Assembly: GCA_014281115.1 (NCBI GenBank)
Contig: JACONQ010000016.1
Coordinates: 2,232,001-2,296,000 of the forward strand
Reading direction: 5' to 3'
Origin: Laburnicola sp. R22_1
Lineage: Eukaryota; Ascomycota; Dothideomycetes; Pleosporales; Didymosphaeriaceae
DNA length: 64,000 nucleotides
Every line of letters begins with the position of its first letter. The stretch's first letter is position 1. The translations under genes and the position numbers were made by a program. Shown here piece by piece: positions 1 through 12,074 of this stretch. Below the pieces are notes generated by a model that did no database searches, had not been told where the DNA came from, and worked only from the letters and a program-made list of their open reading frames with translations.

Positions 1-423
1 TTACCGGATACGAAGTGCAATCTCGGTCCTCTCCCATCCATGACCCCACAATCCTTAATTTTGGGCCATCTCTGCATTGCATGCGCGTCCTGTTCCCCAA
101 CCAAGATCCTTGATGTAGCTTACAATCCTGAGCAATCAGGAGTAAGATCATCGCAACCTTTTGGTATACATGAATCTACATACTTTTGCTCCTGCGGCCC
201 ATCCCAACATTTTCACTTTATACCCACATGCCACGGCGGCTTTTGAAACATCATCCCACCATAGAGTTTGACTCAGCCTGCGCAATGGCCAACAGGCGCC
301 ATAGCAACCACGAGGCGAGTCGCGGAGCATTGCCCGTTAGCGCGGTGAATTCAGACGCTAGTTTTTGCACGTGACCCCTCTTGCGGACTCGGCAGAACTA
401 TTCCCCGCGCGCCTTCCCGTTAG

Positions 424-2232
424 ATGGAAAGTTTCAAGCTCGTCATTCCACCTCCGCATCCGCAATCTCTCTCACAACCCGTAACCGCCAACATGTCTGT
501 CGCGACGCTCTCCAAGTCTCTGCCGAAACCGAAATATACTGGCGAAGAGGAGGAACTACGCGACAGCCACCACGCTCCTACACGTCCACCGCCCAACTTG
601 TCCATCGCGAAACGCCAGAACGGCCCGCCTCCGTATGGCCAGCGCGCAGGATGGCGGCCGCGAACCGCAGAGGTGAGTTTGAAAGATGGCGCCAGAGAAG
701 GAGAATGCTTTGCTAATGTGTATGTTGCGCAGGACTTTGGCGATGGCGGAGCGTTTCCCGAGGTTGCTATCGCGCAGTATCCACTCGACATGGGGAAGAA
801 AGGGACTGCGAGCACATCGAATGCGCTCGCGATGCGCGTCGACCAGGAGGGAAAAACGAAATACGATGAGATTGCCAGGAGAGGCCACAGCGAGTCGAGG
901 ATAGTGCAGGCCAGTTTCAAAGACCTCATACCGCTACGACAACAGGCAAACGCTGGGGAATTAGATTTGGAGCGACCAAGTCAAGAGATGGTGCAGGCCA
1001 CTAAGGAGCGGACACAAGATGCGCTCAACGCGCTGATTGCCGGCCAGACCGCGGCACAGCGGCCGAAGATGGTCAAAGGTCGCGCAAAAGACGAGCCTAC
1101 GTTTGTCCGATACACCCCGACCGCACAGATGGGCGAGGCGCAAGGAAAGACGCGTATTCTCAAGATTCAACAGCGGCAGATGGATCCGATGGAACCGCCA
1201 AAGTTCAAGCATAAACGCATCCCACGAGGCCCTCCCTCACCTCCACCGCCGGTCCTCCATTCGCCTCCACGGAAGCTCACCGCTGAAGACCAGGAAATGT
1301 GGAAGATCCCTCCTCCCATTTCGAACTGGAAGAATCCCAAGGGTTATACCGTGCCTCTGGACAAGCGTCTCGCTGCCGACGGCCGAGGACTGCAGGACGT
1401 GACCATAAACGACAAATTCGCTCAATTTGGTGAAGCGCTCCAGGCGGCAGACCGACATGCCCGTGAAGAAGTCAAGCAGCGTGCTTTGATGCAGCAGCGG
1501 CTTGCCGAGAAAGAGAAGCTGCAAAAGGAGGAGCATCTTCGAAACCTGGCACGACAGGCGCGTGAAGAGCGCGCGAACACATCCCGTCGCCGCTCTGGCA
1601 GCTATTCCGACTCGGAAACTGACCCGGAAGACGAAGCGGTCCGAAGGCGTGAGGAAGCGCGAAAGGAACGCCGTCAAGAATTCCAGCGTGAACTGCGGCA
1701 GTCGAAGATGGGTACTGAACGGAAGCTCCAGATGCTTGCCCGAGAACAAAACCGCGACATTTCGGAGAAGGTCGCTCTTGGTCTTGCTAAACCGACGCAG
1801 AGTGCCGATTCGATGTACGACTCACGGTTGTTTAACCAGAGCAGTGGCTTCGACGCCGGGTTCAATGAGGATCAGGCTTACGACAAACCGCTTTTCGCCG
1901 CACAGGATGCCATCAGCAGCATCTATCGTCCGAGCGTGCAGCAAGACGACGAAGGAGACGGAGCTGCTACCTACGACCGGATTACGAAGAGCAGTAAATT
2001 TGAAATCCTGGGTCGGCCAAAAGAAGGGTTCAAGGGCGCTGAGCTGGCGGAAGCCCGAGATGGGCCTGTTATGTTTGAGAAAGCTACCGACGACCCTTTC
2101 AACATCGATCAGATGATCAAAGAGGTTCGGGGCGAAAAGGATGCTGAGAAGACGGGCGAGAAGCGCTATGGGATACAAGAACCGGAGGGTCGGTCCACGA
2201 AGCGCGCTAGGGTAGAGGATGACAGCGATTGA
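424..2232 (+). CDS. PRP45: Pre-mRNA-processing protein 45 (SNW1/SKIP family)
   Basis: SNW-domain spliceosome component that joins the activated spliceosome in the nucleus; in other eukaryotes it also acts as a transcription cofactor. The SNW motif (SNWKNPKGYTVPLDKRL) lies near codon 300, followed by a long charged Arg/Glu helix and an acidic tail. The whole interval is open, but it contains a clear 60-nt intron at 673-732 (donor GTGAGT, branch TGCTAATG, acceptor GCGCAG). Removing it joins RPRTAE to DFGDGGAFPE, which matches the conserved family sequence. The spliced protein is about 582 residues. Because the intron is a multiple of three without a stop, a retained copy would add 20 residues in frame. 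The ATG at 424 is the first in frame; a second at codon 24 is possible. Family assignment is firm. Confidence 0.95.
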   Translation: MESFKLVIPPPHPQSLSQPVTANMSVATLSKSLPKPKYTGEEEELRDSHHAPTRPPPNLSIAKRQNGPPPYGQRAGWRPRTAEVSLKDGAREGECFANVYVAQDFGDGGAFPEVAIAQYPLDMGKKGTASTSNALAMRVDQEGKTKYDEIARRGHSESRIVQASFKDLIPLRQQANAGELDLERPSQEMVQATKERTQDALNALIAGQTAAQRPKMVKGRAKDEPTFVRYTPTAQMGEAQGKTRILKIQQRQMDPMEPPKFKHKRIPRGPPSPPPPVLHSPPRKLTAEDQEMWKIPPPISNWKNPKGYTVPLDKRLAADGRGLQDVTINDKFAQFGEALQAADRHAREEVKQRALMQQRLAEKEKLQKEEHLRNLARQAREERANTSRRRSGSYSDSETDPEDEAVRRREEARKERRQEFQRELRQSKMGTERKLQMLAREQNRDISEKVALGLAKPTQSADSMYDSRLFNQSSGFDAGFNEDQAYDKPLFAAQDAISSIYRPSVQQDDEGDGAATYDRITKSSKFEILGRPKEGFKGAELAEARDGPVMFEKATDDPFNIDQMIKEVRGEKDAEKTGEKRYGIQEPEGRSTKRARVEDDSD

Positions 2233-3011
2233 GTTGGTCTTGTGCGTTTTGTTGGTCTATTTTGCGGGCCTCTCGTTGGACTTCGGAAGTACTTGGAGCG
2301 GGGGATGGGCATGCTGTCTTCTCATCACTGTCGGTGGGCTTTAGCACGACGGGAAGTCCACACTTGCATTTACTTGTTACTTTAGCATGGGTTTAGCGGT
2401 AAATTTGGATATTAGACGTCTAAAGTCCATTGTAACTATTGGAGTGTGTAGAATCAAACGCGAGCCACATCATATTCTTCAGTGATTTTTATTCTGCTCA
2501 ATTGCGTTGCCTTCTTTTATTTTCTCCACTCTCATTTAGCGTGCTGGGGTTTGCCCGGCTTGGTAGCATCTGTGTGGTCTTGCAATTTGTGTCATAGGGG
2601 GGTAGCAAGGGGAGTATATCGCTTGTAGGCTAAGTGGTTTGGGGGATGATGTGTTTGTTGGTTTTGGGTTATTAGGCGAAGGTGGAGAGGATACATAGGC
2701 CTTGTGTTTAGAAGGAATGTGCATTGTGGAAGATTGCTTTCATTGTTGCAGTGTTGGGTAGATTAGAAGCCTAGTAGCATCAAGAGGTTACATTTTGTAG
2801 TGAGGGAGCGAGCGCGTACTGTATGATTAGGGAAAGGATGACATCAGCTGCACGTGAAAGTGCGCCCGTTCGATTTAGCGCCGTTTTCGCGACTGGCGCG
2901 CCGTTGAAGCTCCCGCATCTCTACTTGAACCTCACAACCCGCAACCCTCCCCTCTCTCGCTCCCATTACCTGAAGCCACTCATCTCTACCAGTCGAAGAC
3001 CACTGCGCATC
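2233..3011. other. Intergenic gap between PRP45 and TAF11
   Basis: No convincing gene. The first part should be the PRP45 3' UTR and the last part the TAF11 promoter and leader. The stretch 2823-3011 is open in frame with TAF11, but it reads as leader-like low-complexity sequence. Confidence 0.5.
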
Positions 3012-4028
3012 ATGGCTTCACCACCGCACATACCCCAGCTCAACCTCCCGAACCCCCGCAAGCGCACCTCCATCTCCAGCGTCTCCTCCACAGCAAAGAA
3101 GCGCAAGCCCTCCAACCTCCGCAACTCCTTCGCCCCAGAGTCCGAAAGCACAGTCGGCTCACCGCTACGCCACAGCCGCTCCCCCTCCGTCGGCAGCGTC
3201 GACACAGCCTCCCTCGTCAACGGCATCGGCGGCAAAAAGCGCAAGCGGAAAGATGGCGACGCAGCCAGCATGACGGGCAGCAGCGTACGCGGCGGCAAGC
3301 GCCCCGATAACGCCTCCATCAATGGCGCCGCCAACGAACCCACCGAAGAACCCGACGAGGAAGACGACCTGGACGACCTAGACGACATGGACACGCTCCT
3401 CGAAGGCGGCCGCGCAACCGAAGCGTCCAAGCTCCAGGAAAAAGAAAACGAGCGCATCCTCGTCTCCGCCATGGACCAGGAGCAGCAGGAGAACTACTCC
3501 ATGTACCGCCGCATCAAGCTGCGCCCTGCCATCGTGCGCCGCCTCGTCAACCAGACGCTCTCGCAGTCTGTCCCGCCCAATGTCATCATCGCGGTGACGT
3601 CGTATAGCAAGGCGTTTATCGGCGAGCTCATCGACCGCGCGCTCACCGTCCGCGACGAATGGCAAGCCGCCCGCACGCACATGCCGAATCCCAACCTCAA
3701 CTCGCGCGTCCTGCAACAGGGGCTGCAAGAACCCTTCGGACACCGCCCCGAGAGCAAACCGACGAACCAGCACATCCAACAAGCGGGCCTGTTCCTGAAC
3801 CAGGTCGATCGAAGCGAGGGCTTCTGGAAGGAGATTCCCAAAGAAGCGGGGCTGAAGGAGCGCCTCAAGCAGGAGGATAAGGGCCCGTTGACGCCCGCAC
3901 ATCTGCGGGAGGCGTTGAGGCGGTATAAGCGGGATAGAGATGGGGGTGGGGCGGGATTTGCGGGCCTAAGCTTGGAGGGGCCTGAGAGGACGTTGGGTAG
4001 GACGGGGGGGAGGAGGTTGTTTCGTTGA
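3012..4028 (+). CDS. TAF11: Transcription initiation factor TFIID subunit 11 (TAFII28 family)
   Basis: Histone-fold subunit of TFIID that pairs with TAF13 in RNA polymerase II preinitiation complexes. The model has 338 residues. The N-terminal half is basic and Ser-rich with nuclear-localisation-like KKRKRK patches and a DEEDDLDDLDDMD acidic stretch. The histone fold starts around residue 150 (YSMYRRIKLRPAIVRRLVNQ, then VIIAVTSYSKAFIGELIDRA). The final helix, GPLTPAHLREALRRYKR, lies near residue 305. An insertion of roughly 80 residues separates the helices, as I recall for filamentous-fungal TAF11. The upstream in-frame ATG at 2823 adds 63 leader-like residues; the ATG at 3012 (CATCATGGCT context) is preferred. 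No intron is needed. Confidence 0.9.
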   Translation: MASPPHIPQLNLPNPRKRTSISSVSSTAKKRKPSNLRNSFAPESESTVGSPLRHSRSPSVGSVDTASLVNGIGGKKRKRKDGDAASMTGSSVRGGKRPDNASINGAANEPTEEPDEEDDLDDLDDMDTLLEGGRATEASKLQEKENERILVSAMDQEQQENYSMYRRIKLRPAIVRRLVNQTLSQSVPPNVIIAVTSYSKAFIGELIDRALTVRDEWQAARTHMPNPNLNSRVLQQGLQEPFGHRPESKPTNQHIQQAGLFLNQVDRSEGFWKEIPKEAGLKERLKQEDKGPLTPAHLREALRRYKRDRDGGGAGFAGLSLEGPERTLGRTGGRRLFR

Positions 4029-4700
4029 GGAAGGGCTTGTCTTTATTGCCATATGGCTACCCCAGCTTTCGACCTCAGACTGCATGGAGTACGGAACCGA
4101 GACCCAAGACGAACAGCATACATCTACTCTACGCTCCAGCATCGACTCACTCCGGAGCCAACCAGAGGCTCACTAGATTTCCGCAGAACACCATCCCCAC
4201 ACCCGCAAATCCTCGTCATCTATCTACTTATACCACGACGAGGCTTATTTACTATGTGGCTGAACATCGTAGCCAGCTTCAGCTTCAGCTTCAGATTTCC
4301 TTCATGCATAGCGAGGCGTTTTAGAAATACGGTGGTGGTGGGCTTGATACGATACCCTCTCGCCTTTACTGGGATCATTCTCACGGACATGAGTATTTAG
4401 GTTTCTGGGTTAGTATGTATGTAGTCTTACTGCACGTCTTGTGTAAGAAGATAAAATATCAGTATGCACAATCATTAGACACATCGACTTTGAATCTCGC
4501 TTCCATCCCACCATCCCAACTACAACGGTGAAAATACGCAGCAAGGTCATCCATCACATGACATCACATACCACGCGCAAGACGGTTGAAGGAAGCACCC
4601 TTTTGAATTGGATATTCGTGCGACAGCTACATCAAGCCATCACCCCTTCACTCCCATGTCATGAAAGAACCGTAAGAAAACCCAGAACCGACCCATGCCC

Positions 4701-6225
<1,525 letters not shown>

Positions 6226-8732
6226 GGCGATCGTCTTGTGCTGCGGGTTAGTACGCTGTTGAAGTCGTGGGTGTTCAACTTTGACGATGCACTTTGGGTT
6301 TGTGCGCCAAGACTGCTACTCAAAAATTAAGCGAACGGGTTATGTCAGCAAGCTCGACGGACATTTGCGACGAACTCTGCTCCTGGATAGTGAGCAGGAG
6401 TGTGGTGCTGTGAGTGATTGTGATTCTTCAAAGTGAATACTAGTGATTGCGATTGCAAAGCATGTAGTTGGTCAGTAATGCACAGTAGTATATCTTGAAA
6501 TGGTCATGTAAAGTACCTAAGGCATGTTTTCATGTACGCTACAAATCCCATATTTTTGACAGCAGATGGCCTGTACTCAGAGTTTTGGGAGATTATAATG
6601 TGGTGGTTCGACTAATATCGTCTCAATTCTGCTATATGACCTGTATCATTCCTTGTCCCAATCAATTGTATGGATACTTGGTGCTTTGTACCTTTCATGT
6701 ATTGCATCTACCTCTTACTGATACGGGCCCATATCAGACCTCGTTTTTAGACGCAATGGAAGGAAATCGAACTGGACAAACAATGAAAATTCTCTCAGTC
6801 CACACTTCGACGGTAGCCACCGCGTTTGAAGAATTATCGCATTCCTGGTAAACTGCTGGGCCAGAGCCTGCGGACAACCGACTCTACCGCGCCTCGCCCC
6901 GCTGGCAATGCTCAGATGTTTGATGCGTTTCACTGGAGACTGCGAGTACCGGCTTTTAACCGTATGTTCTGTGATTAGTCAAAGATGGCTTTGTCGCTCC
7001 AACAGCCTCAGCATTCCCAAATGCCAGCGAGAGCGGCGCGAGCGGGGAGCACAACATGAAGCTGAGAAGCACTGTATGTACCAACGTGTTGCAGGTTTGC
7101 AGCCTGACACATCAGAAGCCCGCAACGGGACAACTGGAACCTAGGATTTGTCTGGTTAGTGTCGCTGCCTAGGGCCAGGAAACAGCAACTGGGCATGTGA
7201 GCGACCGCGCATTCTTTGCACAGAGCATCTGAAACTGGCGGTGGGATGACTGTCATGGTCGCAAGTTTCGTGTCCTCACCCCGTCAACCGGCCTTGGGTT
7301 TCACAATCACCTTTGCTGTCGGACAATTTACTGCTGCAGTGACAGGACAGACATATTGGCGTTTGCGTCGAATCGGAAGCCGGGTAGAAGGTCCTATGGA
7401 TTCGCACGGAGTCCAACCAAAACAAGGCTGACAGCTCTGTGCACGCAGAGCCTCAAAGGGCACGTCTGAGGGGCCATGCTCCACTTGGAGTGGCTGTTGT
7501 GATGGAGGTACTGTATTGCTGAGCGAAGTACATGCTGCGCGGTCCCGCCGGGTACTGGTCCAGTGCTGCTGCTGATGGTGTGGAGTTCGGCTGCTCCTGC
7601 CACACGCGCGAGCAAGCGACCGAGGGCGGAAACTATTAATAACCCACAAAGAAAGCGTCCTGCCGCAAGCAAAGCACCGCAAACACACGGTGGCAGCGCG
7701 CAGAGACGTCTCGACAAACCGTCGTACGCCCGCGAGACTCGAGGTGCAATCTCAATAGATAGGGCTGGACCGCGCAATGTGCGTGCAGAGGTAGGTTAGC
7801 AGGCCGAACGCTCCGCACGGTCGCCCCTTCCTTTTCTATTTTTGGGCCATCCTGCGCGCGATCCGCCTCCGTGATTGGCCAGGGCTAGGCGCTGCTCCAG
7901 CGGCCGTCCTGCTCGCTGCTCTGGCGACGCCCATCCTCTTCAACCTCCAGCGAAAGCGCTGCACTGCGCACTCCCCACAACACCCTCCCGCCCACGGCGC
8001 TCGACCGACTTCCTCGCCCGTCCCCAAGTCGGTCGCACCTGCTCCCGCTCCCTCGAGGAAAGCGCGCTCCGGCCTCGCCTCGCCGCACAACACCACACAC
8101 TCAACACCGCGAAACCGATTGCCTGCCCGGGACGCTGTCTACGGCCCGTCGGCGTCAATTCTTCTTCCTCTGGCACATCCAGGGCGCATCCGGCCCAGTC
8201 GCTCTCTACACTGCTAGTCGAGAATCTGGTATTCTCGTTCCACGTCGCCAACACAGACCCGTCTGCTGTTGGACGTCGGTACGTACCCTATGTTTTATTG
8301 TTTCCCTGCCCTCCACGCCCTCCTGCTACCCCTCTCTTGTTTCCCATGTCCGCTTTGCTTGCCTGAAGCCCGCGGCGTGCTGCGCCTCCTGTTTTTCCTG
8401 TCGTCGCAGTCGCGCGACCACCTATCGCGCCATAACATCTCGCCAGCCTCGGGACGGTCGTGCGCTACGAGTACCCTGCAGCCTTGTGCGATACCTTCAC
8501 TCGAACAACAACACGTACAATAGGAGCCACAATAGCCCACACAATACTGACACGATCCGCCTACAAGGGTACCCTCTGCACCTAATACTTCCTTCCTTCG
8601 AAAACCTTCGCACCTTCCCACATTCGCGCCGACCTCCCCACCATACCACCTTTCCATCCACCACAGTGTTCCAGAAACACAGCCAGCCGCTCGCCCAGGT
8701 TGGGGTCGCCTGCTAGAGCCCGTAGGCCCAGC
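6226..8732. other. 2.5-kb gap between divergent RPL4 and phosphatase gene
   Basis: No gene could be supported on either strand; the short open frames look random. The left end is the RPL4 promoter. The right end (about 7860-8732) is CT-rich and looks like a long 5' leader of the phosphatase gene, possibly with an intron (donor-like GGTACGTACC near 8278). Confidence 0.45.
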
Positions 8733-11700
8733 ATGCAACCAGGCCCTAGGACATTTGCGCCGATGCCCTCGTTCGGCTCGGTGTTTGGAGAAGACACAAC
8801 TAACTCCCATCTCAAGCCATTGTCAAGCGCAGACGGCCCAAGCGCACATGGCACGATAGGAGGGCAGGCTTCGAGCGGGAATCCCCACAGCACCGTCCCT
8901 TTTGCTGCCTTCCATATCCACCGCGACAGTCAGGATAGCACATCCACCGCATCTTCTGACAACTCCCCGACCACCACCATATCGACCATGGACTCTTCCT
9001 CGGTGACGGATCCGTCGCCAGGGCCGTCACCCGAGTCGCCGGTCGCGAAAGCTGCGTCGTCCTCGTTTGTTGCCGACTTTCGCTCTCGGAGAACAGACAA
9101 TGGCTCCCAGGAGACGTCGCCGAGCACTTTCTTCGAGCTGCAGAGGCCAACGACGCCCGCGAAGAAGCCGCGCAATCTCAAGAATCTGGGAATCAATACT
9201 TCCACTTCTCTGGGCAACCTGCGCGTAAACCCTACCGCATCACTGCCAGCCGTGGCCAAGAAGGAAAAGAACAGCTCTGCACCTCCTTCGCCTACCTTCA
9301 TCAAGCCTCCCACACCCCCAAGACGACGACCGTCCAATCTGAGCTTGACCATATCGACGCCAGGGAGCCAAGAGAACAAACCTATGCGGCTGGTGATCCC
9401 GTCGACGCCTTCCTTCAATCGCCCAGCACTTCGCCACTTCCAGTCTTCGCCCTCATTGCCACTGTGCTCGCCCGCTGTTGGTCCGTCTGGGGGCATGCAA
9501 TTTCCTGCTCTCCGGCCAGTCAAAGTGAACCCGCATGGACTGTCTGAAGTTCCCTATGAGATGGAAGAAGAGGAAGACCAGGAGCCCAACTTCGATGTCC
9601 CGCAGTCGCGCGAGGAGAAGCCTGCAGCGTACCCAAATGGCCCCATCCAGATCTACCCGGCGGGGGTGTTCCTTTACTTTGAGCCGACGGCCGAGCAAGC
9701 CTGCTCTTTCGACGTTATTGTCAATGTGGCTAGTGAGGTCAAGAATCCTTTCACCACGCCCGTCTCCGAGTCGCAAAAAGATATCGATGCGCGTCGCTTG
9801 GACGGACCCCCGGCGGAGAACCCTGATTTTGCTTCCATCCAAGACCGATCAAAACCATCCCTCGAGCAGCAACACAGCTCGCCTACTACGCCGAAGGCTA
9901 CGCCCACGCTTGAGACCGCGCATCCGGCCGAGTACGTGACCAACGGAAAGACGTACAAGACGCCCGAATACATCCATATGATGTGGGACCACAACACCGA
10001 CGTCGTCGCGGATTTGTACAAGCTTGTCAAGACCATGGACGAGCGTGTGCAGCAAGGCAAACGTGTTCTTGTCCATTGTCAATGTGGCGTTAGCCGCTCT
10101 GCTAGTCTCATTGTGGCTTACGGCTTGTACAAGAATCCGGGAATGAGTGTTCAAGAAGCCTATGATATCGTCAAGAAGCGAAGCAAATGGATAGGGCCGA
10201 ACATGAACCTGATCATGCAGCTTCAAGAGTTCCGCAACGGATTGCTTAAAGCCAACGACAGTCGGTCATTTATCAATCCACCTTTCGGACGGCGGTCTGC
10301 TGGCCTGCCTACGGGTGCATCGGACGCGGCAAACCGGCAGTTCCCATTCGACAGGAGCGTGCACAACGGCCCTAGGACTCCCCGCACTGCGCCTTTGCCA
10401 CCGGATTCAGATATGAATCTGCAACGTGCTAGCACTGGTAATATGATCCAGATATCTCCTGGTCCTCTGTCTGCACCTTCTGGCTCGACTCTCTTCTCTC
10501 CTGGATTCCGCCAGTCATGGGCAGCCAGTCAGACTCAGTTCAACTTGCCCTCCGAGACATCAACTGCCACACCGTACGTTGATCCCAAAGGTCATATCGT
10601 TCCGGTCCTTGCTGTCACAGACAATGACCCATCGAGTGTCAAAGCTGCACCGCCTGCGGCAGAGGATGTGCAGCCAGTCGAGCAAGAGGCAGGTCTCCAG
10701 CCGCTCTCTGTGCCAAACTTCTCCCGGCAATTACCGTTTCGATTGGCAGAAGACAATGCTAAGCTCGACCGACCACGCACCTCGCAGATCAGCGAACACC
10801 TGGCTCCTTCGAAAGGCCTTGATTTTGGTGTCTTACGGTCTCCTGCTGTGGCGACCTTCAATATACCTTCACTTACCCCCGATCATGCCCCAGGCGTGCC
10901 GTTGAAGTCGCCTTCGAAGCCTGAGTTCAATCTGAATCCCTGGCCGAAAGGTTACGACCTGGACTCGCAGTCGTCCACAAGGTCAGATTCACCGCCGCCG
11001 CCGCCAATGTCTCCCAAGTCTTTCGAGTTCGGTGTTCCTAAACGACATGAGCAAGATGCGGGTGAACCGTACGGGTCGCCACACGATCGGTCTCCTTCCC
11101 CTGGCTATTGGACACCGCCTATAGCACCGGAGTTCCGAAATGGAAATGGAGCCTCTCCGACGCTCGACATCCAGTCGCCGATTAGAACCGAATTCCCTGC
11201 GGATATCTGGGGAGGTGCGAACGATGTGGTGGAACAAGAGCTGACGTCGCCGCGAGCGACTGAGTTCCACATGACACCATTGAAGCCTAGAGTCGCAGAT
11301 GAAGATCCATTTGGGCTTGCATCACCGACACGTTTCGAGTTCGGCAGCGCAGCGTTCAGCCGCGACGAAATCGCTCAACGAGAAGCGGACCTTGACGCTG
11401 AAGCTCGCCGGCCATCCTTTCAGGCAATTCTGCCGCCTTCCAGCCTTGCACAGCCGGAGAGTGTAAATGGATTCGCGTCGCTGAACAGCACGGCACAGGC
11501 GCCCACAATCGTACATCCGCAAGCCCTTGGCCAACCTAAAAGCGGAGAGTTGGATGATCGAATCGACAGTGTCAATCCGTTGATGGAGCCGGAGAAGTTT
11601 GCGCATTCAGAGAGCCCACTGCCTACACTGAAGACGCCAGGGCAGCAGCCCCCAGTGACTCCAAGGACCCGGGAACACGGGTTTCTAACCACTCCATCAA

Positions 11701-12074
11701 AGCAAAATGGTATTCGGTCAAGGTTTTCATCACCCAACCTTAAAGAACAGCGGAAATTGCACAAGCTCCAGACGGAGATGGAGGCCATGCTTCCCAGCCG
11801 GATACCGCATCCTCCGCAAGCAGTAGACGACCTCGACGCGCTGATGTCGCCGCGTGCAGAGGAGTTCACTCGCAATCCGTTCCATTTCGATCTACAGTCC
11901 CCTACCGACGAAATCAGCCCGGCATCTTCGAATGAGACCATCAAAGACCAAAATCGCCCTGGCTGGTCGGAGAAGCTTCAATGGACGCCGCAGAAGAACC
12001 TCGACGAGGACCCACGAAGCCCGGTTCAGACTGGAAGCAGCCCTATCGTGAGAAATATCTGGGATGTGTTATGA
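8733..12074 (+). CDS. Dual-specificity protein phosphatase, MAP-kinase-phosphatase (Msg5-like) type
   Basis: Cys-based protein phosphatase expected to dephosphorylate phospho-Tyr/Thr, most likely on MAP kinases. The model has 1,113 residues in one exon from the ATG at 8733. The domain spans about residues 300-510: it opens with PIQIYPAGVFLYFEPTAE, carries the general-acid segment MMWDHNTD (Asp419), and has the signature HCQCGVSRSAS with nucleophile Cys449 and Arg of the HCX5R loop. It closes with KRSKWIGPNMNLIMQLQEF. The flanks are Ser/Pro-rich and disordered. The C-terminal tail holds seven spaced motifs of the form (S/T)P-x3-EF between about 10905 and 11870. The catalytic class is firm; the Msg5-like role is inferred from architecture. 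Confidence 0.88.
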   Translation: MQPGPRTFAPMPSFGSVFGEDTTNSHLKPLSSADGPSAHGTIGGQASSGNPHSTVPFAAFHIHRDSQDSTSTASSDNSPTTTISTMDSSSVTDPSPGPSPESPVAKAASSSFVADFRSRRTDNGSQETSPSTFFELQRPTTPAKKPRNLKNLGINTSTSLGNLRVNPTASLPAVAKKEKNSSAPPSPTFIKPPTPPRRRPSNLSLTISTPGSQENKPMRLVIPSTPSFNRPALRHFQSSPSLPLCSPAVGPSGGMQFPALRPVKVNPHGLSEVPYEMEEEEDQEPNFDVPQSREEKPAAYPNGPIQIYPAGVFLYFEPTAEQACSFDVIVNVASEVKNPFTTPVSESQKDIDARRLDGPPAENPDFASIQDRSKPSLEQQHSSPTTPKATPTLETAHPAEYVTNGKTYKTPEYIHMMWDHNTDVVADLYKLVKTMDERVQQGKRVLVHCQCGVSRSASLIVAYGLYKNPGMSVQEAYDIVKKRSKWIGPNMNLIMQLQEFRNGLLKANDSRSFINPPFGRRSAGLPTGASDAANRQFPFDRSVHNGPRTPRTAPLPPDSDMNLQRASTGNMIQISPGPLSAPSGSTLFSPGFRQSWAASQTQFNLPSETSTATPYVDPKGHIVPVLAVTDNDPSSVKAAPPAAEDVQPVEQEAGLQPLSVPNFSRQLPFRLAEDNAKLDRPRTSQISEHLAPSKGLDFGVLRSPAVATFNIPSLTPDHAPGVPLKSPSKPEFNLNPWPKGYDLDSQSSTRSDSPPPPPMSPKSFEFGVPKRHEQDAGEPYGSPHDRSPSPGYWTPPIAPEFRNGNGASPTLDIQSPIRTEFPADIWGGANDVVEQELTSPRATEFHMTPLKPRVADEDPFGLASPTRFEFGSAAFSRDEIAQREADLDAEARRPSFQAILPPSSLAQPESVNGFASLNSTAQAPTIVHPQALGQPKSGELDDRIDSVNPLMEPEKFAHSESPLPTLKTPGQQPPVTPRTREHGFLTTPSKQNGIRSRFSSPNLKEQRKLHKLQTEMEAMLPSRIPHPPQAVDDLDALMSPRAEEFTRNPFHFDLQSPTDEISPASSNETIKDQNRPGWSEKLQWTPQKNLDEDPRSPVQTGSSPIVRNIWDVL
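10905..11870 (+). repeat. Seven S-P-x-x-x-E-F linear motifs in the phosphatase tail
   Basis: Within the phosphatase CDS the tail reads SPSKPEF, SPKSFEF, TPPIAPEF, SPIRTEF, SPRATEF, SPTRFEF and, after a gap, SPRAEEF. Spacing between the first six is about 17-35 residues, and the surrounding sequence is not otherwise repeated. Each motif couples a proline-directed phosphorylation site to an acidic/aromatic pair, so kinase docking or multisite phosphorylation is a natural hypothesis. Confidence 0.7.

Noticed and set aside
6495..6851. 118-codon frame in the RPL4-phosphatase gap
   Set aside because: No domain, no splice context, AT-rich composition unlike neighbouring genes.
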